Source: Metabacillus sp. B2-18 (GTDB lineage: Bacteria > Bacillota > Bacilli > Bacillales > Bacillaceae). From it: a stretch of DNA of 64,000 nt. Under the pieces are notes generated by a model. It was not told where the DNA came from and did not search any database. It saw only the letters and a program-made list of their open reading frames with translations. The DNA lies in NCBI RefSeq assembly GCF_021117275.1, contig NZ_CP088245.1, positions 1,587,501 to 1,651,500 of the forward strand, read 5' to 3'. Shown piece after piece: positions 25,463-34,505 of the stretch. Within the stretch, counting starts at the first letter, position 1; each line of letters starts with the position of its first letter. The position numbers and the translations under genes are program-made.

Positions 25463-26920
25463 CTAATTTTCCCCTAGTAGCTTTAGAATTCTTTTAATGT
25501 TTACCGTAAATATAGCCATGGCGCCTTGCAACTCCATGCTAATTAGACCCGAGGATTTTGCCACATTATACCCGTGTCTGTGTTTTAATTCACTATTTTT
25601 CGCTTCAATTTTATAACGCTCTTTAGACTTTTCCTTAAAATATACACTTTTCTGGAATTGTGCTTGGGATGAATGTTGATCAGACTTAAGGGAAACAGAA
25701 TATGTTTTACTTTTGGCTCCCTCTTTGTAGCACCCTTCTCTGAAAGGACATCTCTTGCATTTTTCAACATTAAAATAGTAGGTATCAACTTGGTTTTTGC
25801 CTACTCCTTTTTTACCTTGCCTAGCTTTCCGTACAGCCATATGCCCTGCCTTGCAGACATACATGCCCGCATCCTTATTGAATTCAAATTCATCCTCTTT
25901 TTTTCGGGTACCCTGAGTTATGGAAGGATTTAATTTTGAGACCAGTTTAATTCCATTTTCCTTACTATATTGAATGTTGTCTTTCTCAGAATACGCAGTA
26001 TCCCCAATAACCGTTTCAATTTCCATTCCTGCATCTATACTTTTCTCAACAAGTGTCTGTAGCTCTTTTCCATCATTTTTTTCTCCGGTTGTAATCGTTG
26101 CGGCTGTAATAATTCGCTCTTCACTCATCGCCAGATGAGTTTTATAGCCAAAGAATGATGAGTCAGCTGCTTTGTGTCCGACTTTGGCATCTAGATCATT
26201 CATGGACTGTAGCTGTTCGATATCATCTGCAACGGCTTCTTTCAGGAGATTAAGATGTTCCTTGACTTTTGGATACTCTAAAAGGCTTTCTTCCTTTTCA
26301 ATCACTTCAATGAGCTCTTGGGAATAAGTAATCTCATCTTCAAGTAGATCATTGTTTGGCTTTACGGGGAATTTCTTCTTCATACTCTCGTTAATTTTAT
26401 AAATTGCTTTTCTGAGGTTTTTGGAGCGCTCCATTAGTATTTCTTTTGGAGTCATTTGATTATATCTCGCCTTTGTATGGGTGGCATCTACAATAATGGA
26501 CTTGCTTTTAATAATCTCTTTCTCAATGGCAATCTCCACTGTCTTATTGATAAGCATGTCTAATAAGTTCATGTCTTTTAACCTAAGCTTACGAAACTTT
26601 GTCAAAGAACTTGAATCAATAACGGCTTCCTCCGGAGCCATATCCAAAAAATATTTGAAGGACATATCATATTTTGAACGCTCGATAATATCAACATCTG
26701 AAACATCATGAATGGTTTTCAAAAACAAATATTTAAACATGCGAATAGGATCTATCGCATTCCGCCCATTATCTAGACAATATTTATCCTTTAATTCTTC
26801 GTAAATAAAAGAAAAGTCAATTAGATCCTTAATTCTTCGTAACATATTATCCTGAGGAACGACGATATCATATAGAGCCACATATGGACTAAACATCATT
26901 GTTTGTTGTTTTTGTATCAT
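25463..26920 (-). CDS. IS1182-family transposase (element B)
   Basis: A 485-residue DDE transposase, started at ATG 26920 after GGGTGG. The longer open frame runs out through the right inverted repeat into the HAD gene and cannot be original. The N terminus reads VALYDIVVPQDNMLRRIKDLIDFSFIYEEL; catalytic acidic residues lie in VDATHTKAR, IGDTAYSE and RYKIEAKNSELKHRHGY. A Cys cluster (CKRCPFREGC) is present. All parts are intact, so the element could still move. Confidence 0.93.
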   Translation of the reverse strand: MIQKQQTMMFSPYVALYDIVVPQDNMLRRIKDLIDFSFIYEELKDKYCLDNGRNAIDPIRMFKYLFLKTIHDVSDVDIIERSKYDMSFKYFLDMAPEEAVIDSSSLTKFRKLRLKDMNLLDMLINKTVEIAIEKEIIKSKSIIVDATHTKARYNQMTPKEILMERSKNLRKAIYKINESMKKKFPVKPNNDLLEDEITYSQELIEVIEKEESLLEYPKVKEHLNLLKEAVADDIEQLQSMNDLDAKVGHKAADSSFFGYKTHLAMSEERIITAATITTGEKNDGKELQTLVEKSIDAGMEIETVIGDTAYSEKDNIQYSKENGIKLVSKLNPSITQGTRKKEDEFEFNKDAGMYVCKAGHMAVRKARQGKKGVGKNQVDTYYFNVEKCKRCPFREGCYKEGAKSKTYSVSLKSDQHSSQAQFQKSVYFKEKSKERYKIEAKNSELKHRHGYNVAKSSGLISMELQGAMAIFTVNIKRILKLLGEN

Positions 26921-26959
26921 TGGAAACCACCCACTTATATTTATAATTTTAATTATAAA

Positions 26960-27007
26960 GTAAAAAAGGTAGAAAAGTTCACCTAAGTGAATCTTTCTAC
27001 CTTTTAC
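26960..27007. other. Shielding hairpin at the right end of element B
   Basis: GTAAAAAAGGTAGAAA pairs with TTTCTACCTTTTAC, with inner TTCAC/GTGAA, 21 bases from the element end. It lies upstream of the transposase promoter region and would block transcription entering from outside. Confidence 0.65.
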
Positions 27008-27028
27008 TTGGACTTTTTCAGTGGCCTC

Positions 27029-27036
27029 GTTGAGAG
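27029..27036. repeat. Target-site duplication, right copy
   Basis: GTTGAGAG immediately after the right end of element B. Confidence 0.95.
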
Positions 27037-27174
27037 AGAAGAGATTTTGTTTGTTTCCTCTAATACTTGGGATATTGCAGGGGCTAAACATTTTGGTTTT
27101 CGGACTGCTTGGATTAATCGGGATAACCGAGTGTTTGATTATCTAGGGACTTTTCCTGACAATGAGTACAATAA

Positions 27175-28176
<1,002 letters not shown>

Positions 28177-28206
28177 TCATAGTCTAGATAAAGAGAGCTC
28201 ATCATT

Positions 28207-28245
28207 GACAGAGGCTGACTGTTTTAAGTTAAACAGTCAGCCTCT
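28207..28245 (+). terminator. Terminator of pfkA
   Basis: AGAGGCTGACTGTTT and AAACAGTCAGCCTCT form a perfect stem followed by TTTT. Confidence 0.95.
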
Positions 28246-28641
28246 TTTTGTTGAAAATCGAGAAACCATCATCAAAATACTTTCACGATCTTCTATCTTG
28301 ATGTTTATGTAAGCTTATTTAGCTTTAAGGGTTTATTTTTTGTTATTGTCTATTTTATTGACGCCTTAAGATATAAGCCCTGCCTCTCTTATATCGTTGC
28401 GGCTCCTTGGCCGCGCCACTGATTTAAGCGTCTTGTAGTTGTATCATGGTGTTGCTTCATTGCGCGCTTAATTATGTAATACCCATATTGAACATTACAA
28501 AACACATAGAGACAAGTTATTTTAAGAAGTTAAGTTAACATGATTTAAATTATCCTATGCTGTTCATGAAAAAATGTTATTGAAAAGAATAAATATGAAA
28601 GATGATATTGCAGAGTATAAAGTGAATAAGTATGATAATGC
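28246..28641. other. Intergenic region around the three-way junction element
   Basis: About 400 bases after the pfkA terminator hold no supported gene. Apart from the folded element at 28360-28432 the stretch is AT-rich and I see no open frame with a ribosome-binding site. Confidence 0.6.
28360..28432. ncRNA. Structured element, three-way junction candidate
   Basis: In a 465-base stretch without genes, 73 bases fold as a closed junction. P1 is GACGC/GCGTC with TTAA/TTAA next to it, P2 is GATATAAG/CTTATATC (eight perfect pairs) and P3 is GCGGC/GCCGC. GC content is clearly higher than the surroundings. No terminator follows it, so it may be an RNA, a repeat unit or a processed part of a longer transcript. 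The strand is not known. It matches no RNA family that I can name. Confidence 0.45.
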
Positions 28642-28857
28642 TTAAATTGCTTTTAAAGAAGGATCCACTCCTGCAGAAAGTACATTTTTAACTGAAAAGG
28701 TACGAATTTCTTTTCGTAAATAACAATAAGCCATTATTTTCTCATCGGATATTTTCCGAACAAGTATTTTTCTTTTTGAAAAGCTGCCTGATCCTGATAA
28801 GTAAATAATTGTAATCGGCAATTTATTTTCTAAGCTTAATTTTAAAAAGTATTTCAT
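28642..28857 (-). CDS. Small WYL-like protein, 71 aa, under LexA-type control
   Basis: ATG 28857 follows GGGGGTG. The protein has the order LPITIIYLSGSGSFSKRKILVRKI, then KIMAYCYLRKEIRTFSVKNVLSAGVDP, which resembles the beta-strand core of WYL domains found as free small proteins in Bacillus. There is no DNA-binding part. The upstream promoter (TATAAT at 28886-28891 on the minus strand) has a LexA-like box between -35 and -10, so induction by DNA damage is likely. The function is unknown. Confidence 0.65.
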   Translation of the reverse strand: MKYFLKLSLENKLPITIIYLSGSGSFSKRKILVRKISDEKIMAYCYLRKEIRTFSVKNVLSAGVDPSLKAI

Positions 28858-28893
28858 AAGGACACCCCCATCTTTCTTCACCTTTATTATATG

Positions 28894-28907
28894 CGAACGT
28901 ACATTCT
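28894..28907 (-). promoter_or_regulatory. LexA (SOS)-like box between -35 and -10 of the WYL-like gene
   Basis: CGAACGTACATTCT compared with the Bacillus box CGAACRNRYGTTYC has two mismatches in the right half. On the minus strand it falls exactly between a GATAAA -35-like element and TATAAT, a position suited to repression. Confidence 0.55.
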
Positions 28908-28922
28908 TTTATCCACTAAAAA

Positions 28923-28936
28923 CGAACATATATTCG
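28923..28936. promoter_or_regulatory. Second LexA-like box in the divergent region
   Basis: CGAACATATATTCG is nearly a perfect palindrome; it has two mismatches to CGAACRNRYGTTYC. It lies between the WYL-like gene and the 90-aa gene and could serve either. Confidence 0.5.
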
Positions 28937-29018
28937 ATATTTTTTAGCCATATTTCTTCTTTATCAGGCGTAAGATGTAAGGATCACATTTTTAGTTTAG
29001 ATCCTTGAGAGGGGAGAA

Positions 29019-29291
29019 ATGAGGATGACAGAACGAGAAAAAATATTATTAATCCAAGAAATTTCAAAAGAAATGATGAAACATTCTGTTAAGGATCAAA
29101 AAGGGAAACATACAAGTGAGTATGAAAAAGCGGTAGAACTTCTTGCAAGAGCCTTACATGATTTTTCTGATCTGTATCTAAAGCAACAAAACGATGATGA
29201 AGTTTTAAAAGGTATATTAGCAAAGGTGAAAATTGCCTACAACACTATGGAGCGGGTAAAGAAACCAAATATAGTTATTAAAAGAGTTTAA
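29019..29291 (+). CDS. Hypothetical helical protein, 90 aa
   Basis: GAGAGGGGAG precedes ATG 29019; ATG 29025 two codons later is also possible. The protein is strongly helical and charged (EREKILLIQEISKEMMKHSV, then YEKAVELLARALHDFSDLYLKQ) without a membrane segment. No family is recognised. It is divergent from the WYL-like gene with two LexA-like boxes between, so it may belong to the SOS response. Confidence 0.7.
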   Translation: MRMTEREKILLIQEISKEMMKHSVKDQKGKHTSEYEKAVELLARALHDFSDLYLKQQNDDEVLKGILAKVKIAYNTMERVKKPNIVIKRV

Positions 29292-29347
29292 ATCATACTT
29301 TGAATAAACAGAGGGGGTGATTAATATAGGAGGAATGAATTAAAAAT

Positions 29348-29361
29348 AGAACATACGTTCC
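29348..29361 (+). promoter_or_regulatory. LexA (SOS) box at the toxin promoter
   Basis: AGAACATACGTTCC matches CGAACRNRYGTTYC at all but the first base. It overlaps the -35 region of a promoter whose -10 is TACAAT (29382-29387) with a 17-base spacer, upstream of the small toxin gene. Confidence 0.7.
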
Positions 29362-29440
29362 AATCCGGAGTTGTTTTATGGTACAATAAGTTTGCAGTCA
29401 AGTGATCGAACAAGCCCCTTCTAAAAGGAGGTGATGCTTG

Positions 29441-29524
29441 TTGACGATTTATGAGAGTCTTATTTCTATGTTTACATTTGCTTCTTTAGTTATTGCTATT
29501 CTGGCTTTTTCACAAAAAAAATAG
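29441..29524 (+). CDS. Holin-like type I toxin, 27 aa
   Basis: AAAGGAGGTGATG is followed eight bases later by TTG 29441. The frame encodes MTIYESLISMFTFASLVIAI and ends in FSQKK: a single membrane helix with a Lys tail. This is the pattern of the putative holin-like toxins (TxpA/BsrG-type small membrane toxins) of Bacillus, which have the form M-x-(V/I)-Y-E-(A/S)-L. Toxicity is through the membrane in known relatives. The gene is preceded by a LexA box and faces an antisense RNA, so it has the make-up of a type I toxin-antitoxin pair. Confidence 0.78.
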   Translation: MTIYESLISMFTFASLVIAILAFSQKK

Positions 29525-29608
29525 ACCTTCTAGAGGTCTAATCATTTAAATCTACTTTAAGATCTGTCGACTGCAGACTGTGGATGCTGCAACATCCACG
29601 GTCAATTA
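29513..29608 (-). ncRNA. Putative antisense antitoxin RNA
   Basis: On the minus strand an extended -10 promoter (TGGTATAAT, 29616-29624) starts a transcript near 29608. It would contain the hairpin GTGGATG/CATCCAC and end at TAGACCT-CTAGA-AGGTCTA followed by eight T residues. The RNA of about 96 bases covers the toxin stop codon and 3' end, as in the txpA/ratA arrangement. Promoter and terminator are seen; expression is inferred. Confidence 0.6.
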
Positions 29609-29667
29609 TAACCCTATTATACCATAATAGGAAGAATGAATAAGTACGTAAACATATTGCTTATTAA

Positions 29668-29778
29668 TTATTTTTGCTTCTTTTTCTTAGTTGTCATTTC
29701 TTTAGATGTTGTTGATTCCATAGCTTCGTTTTGTTGTTTTTGAAATTTTTGTTCTTTACTATCATTGCTGTTTTGCAT
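29668..29778 (-). CDS. Small polar protein, 36 aa
   Basis: CGGAGGTGAAAAC precedes ATG 29778, a perfect ribosome-binding site. The peptide (MQNSNDSKEQKFQKQQNEAM, ending KKKKQK) is Gln/Lys-rich and without hydrophobic parts, like many tiny Bacillus proteins of unknown role, including some spore proteins. Nothing more specific can be said. Confidence 0.6.
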   Translation of the reverse strand: MQNSNDSKEQKFQKQQNEAMESTTSKEMTTKKKKQK

Positions 29779-29838
29779 GTTTTCACCTCCGAGACTTTTT
29801 CCTTCTCTATTTTCAACTAACAGTAAATTTCTTATTCC

Positions 29839-30273
29839 TTATTCTTTAATTTCCAAAGTTTTCAATAAATCGGTGAAATTAAATTCTATGTCAAAAAACA
29901 TCGGTGTATTTTCATCGTCATATAAAATTAATCTCCCTTGATTTTCTGTTGAATGATCATATATTAATATAATTTCTGTTATAAGAGAATCAAACCATTT
30001 GTTTTTAACTTTATATGATTTTGTTAATGGTATTCTGATGAGATAACCTTTATTGGGGATAGGATTTGCTTGTACTGTGACCTTTTGAATACTCTTAATT
30101 GCGCTAATTGCATATTGATCCATTTCAGAAGATAGTTTCTTTTCTTTGATAATTGCATTTGTTTCGATATCCATTACTTTAATTTGTTGATTTTCTGCTA
30201 TAGCAACATTATTGTTTGAAAAGCTAACAAAAAGAAAAAAAATAACGTGAAACAAAAGATGTTTTTTCTTCAT
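29839..30273 (-). CDS. Secreted hypothetical protein, 144 aa
   Basis: A signal peptide (MKKKHLLFHVIFFLFVSF, cleavage near AIA-EN) leads a beta-rich soluble domain with MDIETNAIIKEKKL and KWFDSLITEIILIYDH. No family is recognised. TGAGGTGAAAAA lies before ATG 30273. It is divergent from the lipoprotein gene at 30382. Confidence 0.7.
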   Translation of the reverse strand: MKKKHLLFHVIFFLFVSFSNNNVAIAENQQIKVMDIETNAIIKEKKLSSEMDQYAISAIKSIQKVTVQANPIPNKGYLIRIPLTKSYKVKNKWFDSLITEIILIYDHSTENQGRLILYDDENTPMFFDIEFNFTDLLKTLEIKE

Positions 30274-30381
30274 TTTTTCACCTCAGTTATTAGTCTTTCC
30301 AACAAGAAAAATAATCAACATGGAATTATTACCTAATAGAACTTGTCGAAAGTCGCCATCCTAACTAAAGGAGGTGATAAG

Positions 30382-30804
30382 ATGATACAAAAACTACTTC
30401 TTATTACAGGGTGTTTTCTTTTTATTACTGGTTGCAAACAGGATGATCAGGTGTCTTCAAGAACATTTTTAATACCAGAAGGATATGTAGGTTGGGTTCA
30501 AGTAAAATATGATCAACAGTTACCTGAAAAAGTAAAGAATGAAGGAAATAATCAAGTATATAAAGTTAGTCAAAATGGAATGACATATACAGATGAAGAA
30601 CATATCCATGAGGGGTGGGCAACTAATAAATATTATTATGTAGACGATAAAGGTGAACGAACGTCTCTAGTACCAGGGAAGATGGTTCATGGACCATCAA
30701 GTGGAAGAGAATTAGCTGGTAAAACGGTTGAATATTTTTTTATAGGCTCATCAGATCAGTTTCATAAAGATGAATATGTACCCAATGAGTATGAAGTAAA
30801 TTAG
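30382..30804 (+). CDS. Lipoprotein, DUF6843-like, 140 aa
   Basis: ATG 30382 follows AAAGGAGGTGAT; an in-frame TTG upstream is ignored. The lipobox FITGC gives a lipidated Cys near residue 18. The mature part begins with FLIPEGYVGWVQVKYDQ, which I associate with the small DUF6843 lipoproteins of Bacillus. It ends with a beta-rich domain and FFIGSSDQFHKDEY. The function is unknown. It lies just upstream of glcT but with its own spacing. Confidence 0.75.
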   Translation: MIQKLLLITGCFLFITGCKQDDQVSSRTFLIPEGYVGWVQVKYDQQLPEKVKNEGNNQVYKVSQNGMTYTDEEHIHEGWATNKYYYVDDKGERTSLVPGKMVHGPSSGRELAGKTVEYFFIGSSDQFHKDEYVPNEYEVN

Positions 30805-30960
30805 CGGCTGCAATATGCAGCTTTCTTTTTTCTCCTAGACTAGCAAGTCAAGAATTAATCAAAAGAAATTTTTCTACAATAAGCGACAAATTCATTGACG
30901 TCCATACATAACTTTTGTACGATATGAAGGATTGAATGAAAAGGAGCTGTGGATTTCGCG

Positions 30961-31797
30961 ATGGAGTCCTTTAAAATAAAAAAAACTTTAAATAACAACG
31001 TTTTGATAGCATCTCATGATTCTTTTGGAGAGGTTGTATTAATTGGAAAAGGCATTAGTTTTGGTAAAAAAGAAGGAGACATAATTCAAGAAGATAGCTA
31101 TGATAAAATGTTTGTTTTAACAAATCAAAAGGAGCAGGAGCAATATAAGTTACTGCTATCAGATATTGATGAAGAAATGCTCGAAATTATGCAGGAAGTG
31201 ATTCAATATATCTTTGAACGTGTTGACAAGCCATTAAATGAACATATTCACATAGCACTTACAGACCACTTAGCATTTGCTTTAAAGCGTTTGCAGCAAG
31301 GTATGGATTTGAAGAATCCTTTTCTCCTTGAAACAAAGTCTTTATATCCTTTTGAATATGAGCTGGCAACAGAGGTTATTAATATGCTGAATGATAAATT
31401 AAACGTACAGCTTCCTCAAGGAGAAATTGGTTTTATTGCGCTTCATATTCATAGCTCAATATCTAATAAACCACTTTCAGAAGTAAATCAATATTCTCAG
31501 CTCATTAGCCGGTTAACAGAAGTGATAGAGGAGTCTTTAAAGATCAAAGTGGATCGAGAAAGTGTAAACTATTTACGTCTAATTCGCCATCTTCGCTACA
31601 CAATTGAAAGAGTGAATTCAGGGGAATCTGTTACAGAACCAGAAAAATTAGCTTTTTTGTTGAAAAAAGAATATCCTTTATGCTACAATACTTCTTGGAA
31701 AATGATAAAAGTAATGCAACAGGTTTTAAAGAAATCTGTTTATGAAGCTGAAGCAGTTTACTTAACAATGCACTTATACCGACTAACAAATAAATAA
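30961..31797 (+). CDS. glcT: Transcription antiterminator GlcT (BglG family)
   Basis: A 278-residue antiterminator of the ptsGHI operon. The N-terminal RNA-binding CAT domain (1-57: FKIKKTLNNNVLIAS, then GKGISFGKKEGD) is followed by PRD1 (about 65-165, HIALTDHLAFALKR) and PRD2 (about 172-278, RLIRHLRYTIERV). It is controlled by phosphorylation of PRD histidines by the PTS. ATG 30961 fits the B. subtilis protein. GTG 30949 lies closer to AAGGAG and would add four residues. The RNA target follows at 31815. Confidence 0.93.
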   Translation: MESFKIKKTLNNNVLIASHDSFGEVVLIGKGISFGKKEGDIIQEDSYDKMFVLTNQKEQEQYKLLLSDIDEEMLEIMQEVIQYIFERVDKPLNEHIHIALTDHLAFALKRLQQGMDLKNPFLLETKSLYPFEYELATEVINMLNDKLNVQLPQGEIGFIALHIHSSISNKPLSEVNQYSQLISRLTEVIEESLKIKVDRESVNYLRLIRHLRYTIERVNSGESVTEPEKLAFLLKKEYPLCYNTSWKMIKVMQQVLKKSVYEAEAVYLTMHLYRLTNK

Positions 31798-31814
31798 TTG
31801 TAACAGATATTATT

Positions 31815-31846
31815 CACGTGTTACTGATTCGATCAGGCATGAGTGA
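31815..31846 (+). promoter_or_regulatory. RAT antiterminator site for GlcT
   Basis: CACGTGTTACTGATTCGATC then AGGCATGAGTG reads like the ptsG ribonucleic antiterminator of B. subtilis. Its 3' half overlaps the 5' arm of the terminator at 31834, so the two structures exclude each other. GlcT binding should favour read-through when glucose is present. Confidence 0.88.
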
Positions 31847-31922
31847 ACAAGGTGTTTTTAATTGCTATTTTGGGGAACTATACCTAATAGCAGCTAAAAT
31901 ACATGTTCACCATGCCTTTTTT
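31834..31922 (+). terminator. Conditional terminator of ptsG
   Basis: A long hairpin: AGGCATG/CATGCCT, GTGAAC/GTTCAC, TGT.TTT/AAA.ACA and TTGCTATT/AATAGCA, followed by TTTTTT. Confidence 0.9.
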
Positions 31923-32034
31923 GTATGCATCGGGACAATTCCTGAGCTTAATGTAAACGGTTAATAGTAGATTGTTTTTTTAGGCTTTGTACTTTTATTG
32001 ACTACAGAAATTAACAAAATAGGAGGAAATGATT

Positions 32035-34143
32035 ATGTTTAAAAATGCATTCGGCGTCTTGCAAAAAGTCGGACGTGCACTAATGCTGCCAGTTGCATTA
32101 TTACCAGCTGCTGGTTTATTACTTGCAATAGGTAATGCCCTTCAAAATCCAACACTTACTGATTTAGCACCATTCTTAACAGCAGATTGGATCGTATTAA
32201 TTGCAAGTGTTATGGAGAATGCAGGTAACATTGTATTCTCGAATTTACCTGTATTATTCGCAGTTGGGGTTGCAATAGGCTTAGCTAACGGTGATGGAGT
32301 TGCCGGTATTGCTGCTTTAATTGGTTACTTAATAATGAATATTACAATGAGTAGTATCCTTAAGGGAGTTGGTACACTTCCGTCTGGTGGACAGGAGCTT
32401 GCTGACTTTTTAGCTAATAACGGTGCTGCCTATGGTAATGTACTAGGTATCCCAACCCTACAAACAGGGGTATTTGGTGGTATTATCGTTGGTATTATTG
32501 CTGCTGCCATGTATAATCGCTTTTTCACGATTGATTTACCATCTTATTTAGGATTCTTTGCTGGTAAGCGTTTCGTACCAATTGTAACGGCTGGAGCAAC
32601 AGTATTACTTGGTATTGTAATGTATTTTGTTTGGCCTCCAATTCAAACAGGTTTAAACGCTTTTTCTACAAACTTATTAGATGCAAACAGAACGTTGGCA
32701 GCCTTTATATTTGGTGTTATTGAACGTTCGTTAATTCCATTCGGTCTTCATCATATCTTCTATTCACCGTTCTGGTTTGAATTTGGAAGTTATGTAAATG
32801 CTGCTGGAGAAACTGTACGTGGAGATCAAACAATCTTCTTCTCTCAAATTAGAGATGGTGTACAAGATTTAACAGCAGGTACATTTATGACTGGTAAATT
32901 CCCATTCATGATGTTTGGTTTACCAGCTGCAGCACTTGCAATTTACCATGAAGCAAGACCAGAACATAAAAAAGTTGTTGCAGGTTTAATGGGTTCTGCA
33001 GCCCTAACTTCTTTCTTAACAGGTATTACAGAACCACTTGAATTCTCATTCTTATTCGTAGCACCTGTATTATTCGGTATTCATGCAATCTTTGCTGGTT
33101 TATCATTTATGACTATGCACATTCTTAATGTTAAAATTGGTATGACGTTTTCTGGAGGTTTAATTGACTTCCTATTATTCGGGGTATTAAACCCACAAAC
33201 AAACTGGTGGCTAGTTATTCCTGTAGGTTTAGTCTTTGCAGTTGTTTATTACTTTGGTTTCCGTTTTGCAATTAGAAAGTGGAATCTTGCCACTCCTGGT
33301 CGTGAGGAAACTGATGTTGAAACTTCTGATGAAGGTCAACCAAAAGCAAATGCAGGAGATTTACCATTCCAAGTGTTAGAATCCTTAGGTGGATCTGGAA
33401 ACATTAAGCACTTAGATGCTTGTATTACTCGTTTACGTGTTACAGTTAATGACATTAAAGATGTTGACAAAGATCGTTTGAAAAAACTTGGTGCATCTGG
33501 TGTATTAGAAATTGGAAACAACATACAAGCAATCTTTGGACCTAAATCTGATAATTTAAAAACTCAAATCCAAGATGTTATGTCTGGCAAACGTCCTAAA
33601 GCAACACAAACTCATTCTCAAGAAAAAGAAGTTCAAGAGCAAGTTGAGGATGTAGTAGCTGACGGATTAAAAAATGATGTAATAGATGAAACATTTGTTT
33701 CTCCACTTACAGGTGAGATTAAAGATATTACAGAAGTTCCAGACCAAGTATTCTCTGGAAAAATGATGGGTGATGGTTTTGCAATTCTACCTTCTAACGG
33801 AACAGTCGTTTCACCTGTTAATGGTAAAATCTTAAATGTTTTCCCTACAAAACATGCTATTGGTATTCAATCTGATGGTGGTAGAGAAATTCTTATTCAC
33901 TTTGGTATTGATACAGTTAATCTGAAAGGTGAAGGATTCGAAGCATTTGTCCAAGAAGGTGACATAGTTGAGCAAGGTCAAAAACTTCTAGAGGTTGATC
34001 TAGATTTTGTAAAATCTAATGCACCTTCAATTATAACTCCAATCGTATTCACGAACTTAAAAGAGGGTCAATCAATTAAACTGCAAACAAAAGATAATGT
34101 TGCAGCAAATGATACTGATATCATTGAGATTGAAGGCAAGTAA
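32035..34143 (+). CDS. ptsG: Glucose-specific PTS enzyme IICBA
   Basis: A 702-residue permease that phosphorylates glucose during uptake. The IIC membrane domain (1-420) starts [20 protein letters not shown] and contains [15 protein letters not shown]. The IIB domain (about 440-530) has the phosphorylated Cys in [10 protein letters not shown]. The IIA domain (about 550-702) has the active His in [15 protein letters not shown] 32035 lies seven bases after AGGAGG; ATG 32029 is too close. Transcription depends on the RAT/terminator upstream, and a weak cre-like site (TGTAAACGGTTAAT, 31952) lies in the leader. Confidence 0.96.
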   Translation: MFKNAFGVLQKVGRALMLPVALLPAAGLLLAIGNALQNPTLTDLAPFLTADWIVLIASVMENAGNIVFSNLPVLFAVGVAIGLANGDGVAGIAALIGYLIMNITMSSILKGVGTLPSGGQELADFLANNGAAYGNVLGIPTLQTGVFGGIIVGIIAAAMYNRFFTIDLPSYLGFFAGKRFVPIVTAGATVLLGIVMYFVWPPIQTGLNAFSTNLLDANRTLAAFIFGVIERSLIPFGLHHIFYSPFWFEFGSYVNAAGETVRGDQTIFFSQIRDGVQDLTAGTFMTGKFPFMMFGLPAAALAIYHEARPEHKKVVAGLMGSAALTSFLTGITEPLEFSFLFVAPVLFGIHAIFAGLSFMTMHILNVKIGMTFSGGLIDFLLFGVLNPQTNWWLVIPVGLVFAVVYYFGFRFAIRKWNLATPGREETDVETSDEGQPKANAGDLPFQVLESLGGSGNIKHLDACITRLRVTVNDIKDVDKDRLKKLGASGVLEIGNNIQAIFGPKSDNLKTQIQDVMSGKRPKATQTHSQEKEVQEQVEDVVADGLKNDVIDETFVSPLTGEIKDITEVPDQVFSGKMMGDGFAILPSNGTVVSPVNGKILNVFPTKHAIGIQSDGGREILIHFGIDTVNLKGEGFEAFVQEGDIVEQGQKLLEVDLDFVKSNAPSIITPIVFTNLKEGQSIKLQTKDNVAANDTDIIEIEGK

Positions 34144-34157
34144 TTTTAATATCCAAA

Positions 34158-34187
34158 AGCCACACTTGTATTTTTACATGTGTGGCT
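34158..34187 (+). terminator. Weak hairpin between ptsG and ptsH
   Basis: AGCCACAC/GTGTGGCT stem with a poor T tract (ATAAAATT). It may reduce but not stop transcription into ptsHI, or protect the ptsG 3' end. Confidence 0.55.
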
Positions 34188-34238
34188 ATAAAATTAATTT
34201 TTGAATAATATGAATGATTTTAAAGGAGATTGATGAAA

Positions 34239-34505
34239 ATGGCAGAAAAAACATTTACAGTAACAGCAGATACAGGAATTCACGCTCGTCCAGCAACTGT
34301 GTTGGTACAAGCTGCAAGTAAGTATGATGCAGATGTAAACCTTGAGTACAATGGTAAAACTGTTAACTTAAAATCAATCATGGGTGTTATGTCTCTAGGA
34401 ATTCCAAAAGGCTCTCAAATCAAGATTATTGCTTCAGGTTCTGATGCAGACGAAGCAGTTACAGGTCTTGGCGAAACTTTAAAAAATGAAGGGTTAGGCG
34501 AATAA
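34239..34505 (+). CDS. ptsH: Phosphocarrier protein HPr
   Basis: 88 residues, nearly identical in layout to B. subtilis HPr. His15 lies in [12 protein letters not shown] and accepts phosphate from enzyme I. Ser46 in [11 protein letters not shown] is the site of HPr kinase for catabolite repression with CcpA. ATG 34239 (MAEKTF) gives the standard length; two earlier in-frame starts are within nine bases. The stop overlaps the ptsI start (TAATG). Confidence 0.97.
   Translation: MAEKTFTVTADTGIHARPATVLVQAASKYDADVNLEYNGKTVNLKSIMGVMSLGIPKGSQIKIIASGSDADEAVTGLGETLKNEGLGE

Larger units (their letters stand above)
25343..27028 (-). mobile_element. Complete IS1182-type insertion sequence B, 1,686 bp
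   Basis: Perfect 14-bp terminal inverted repeats GAGGCCACTGAAAA lie at both ends (25343-25356 and, inverted, 27015-27028). An 8-bp direct repeat GTTGAGAG flanks the element. One transposase gene is present on the minus strand. Strong hairpins lie near each end (25391-25438 and 26960-27007). It disrupts the HAD gene. Its transposase is only distantly similar to that of element A, so these are two different elements. Confidence 0.96.

Noticed and set aside
31952..31965. Catabolite-responsive (cre) site upstream of ptsG
   Set aside because: TGTAAACGGTTAAT misses the last conserved bases; mentioned only as weak.
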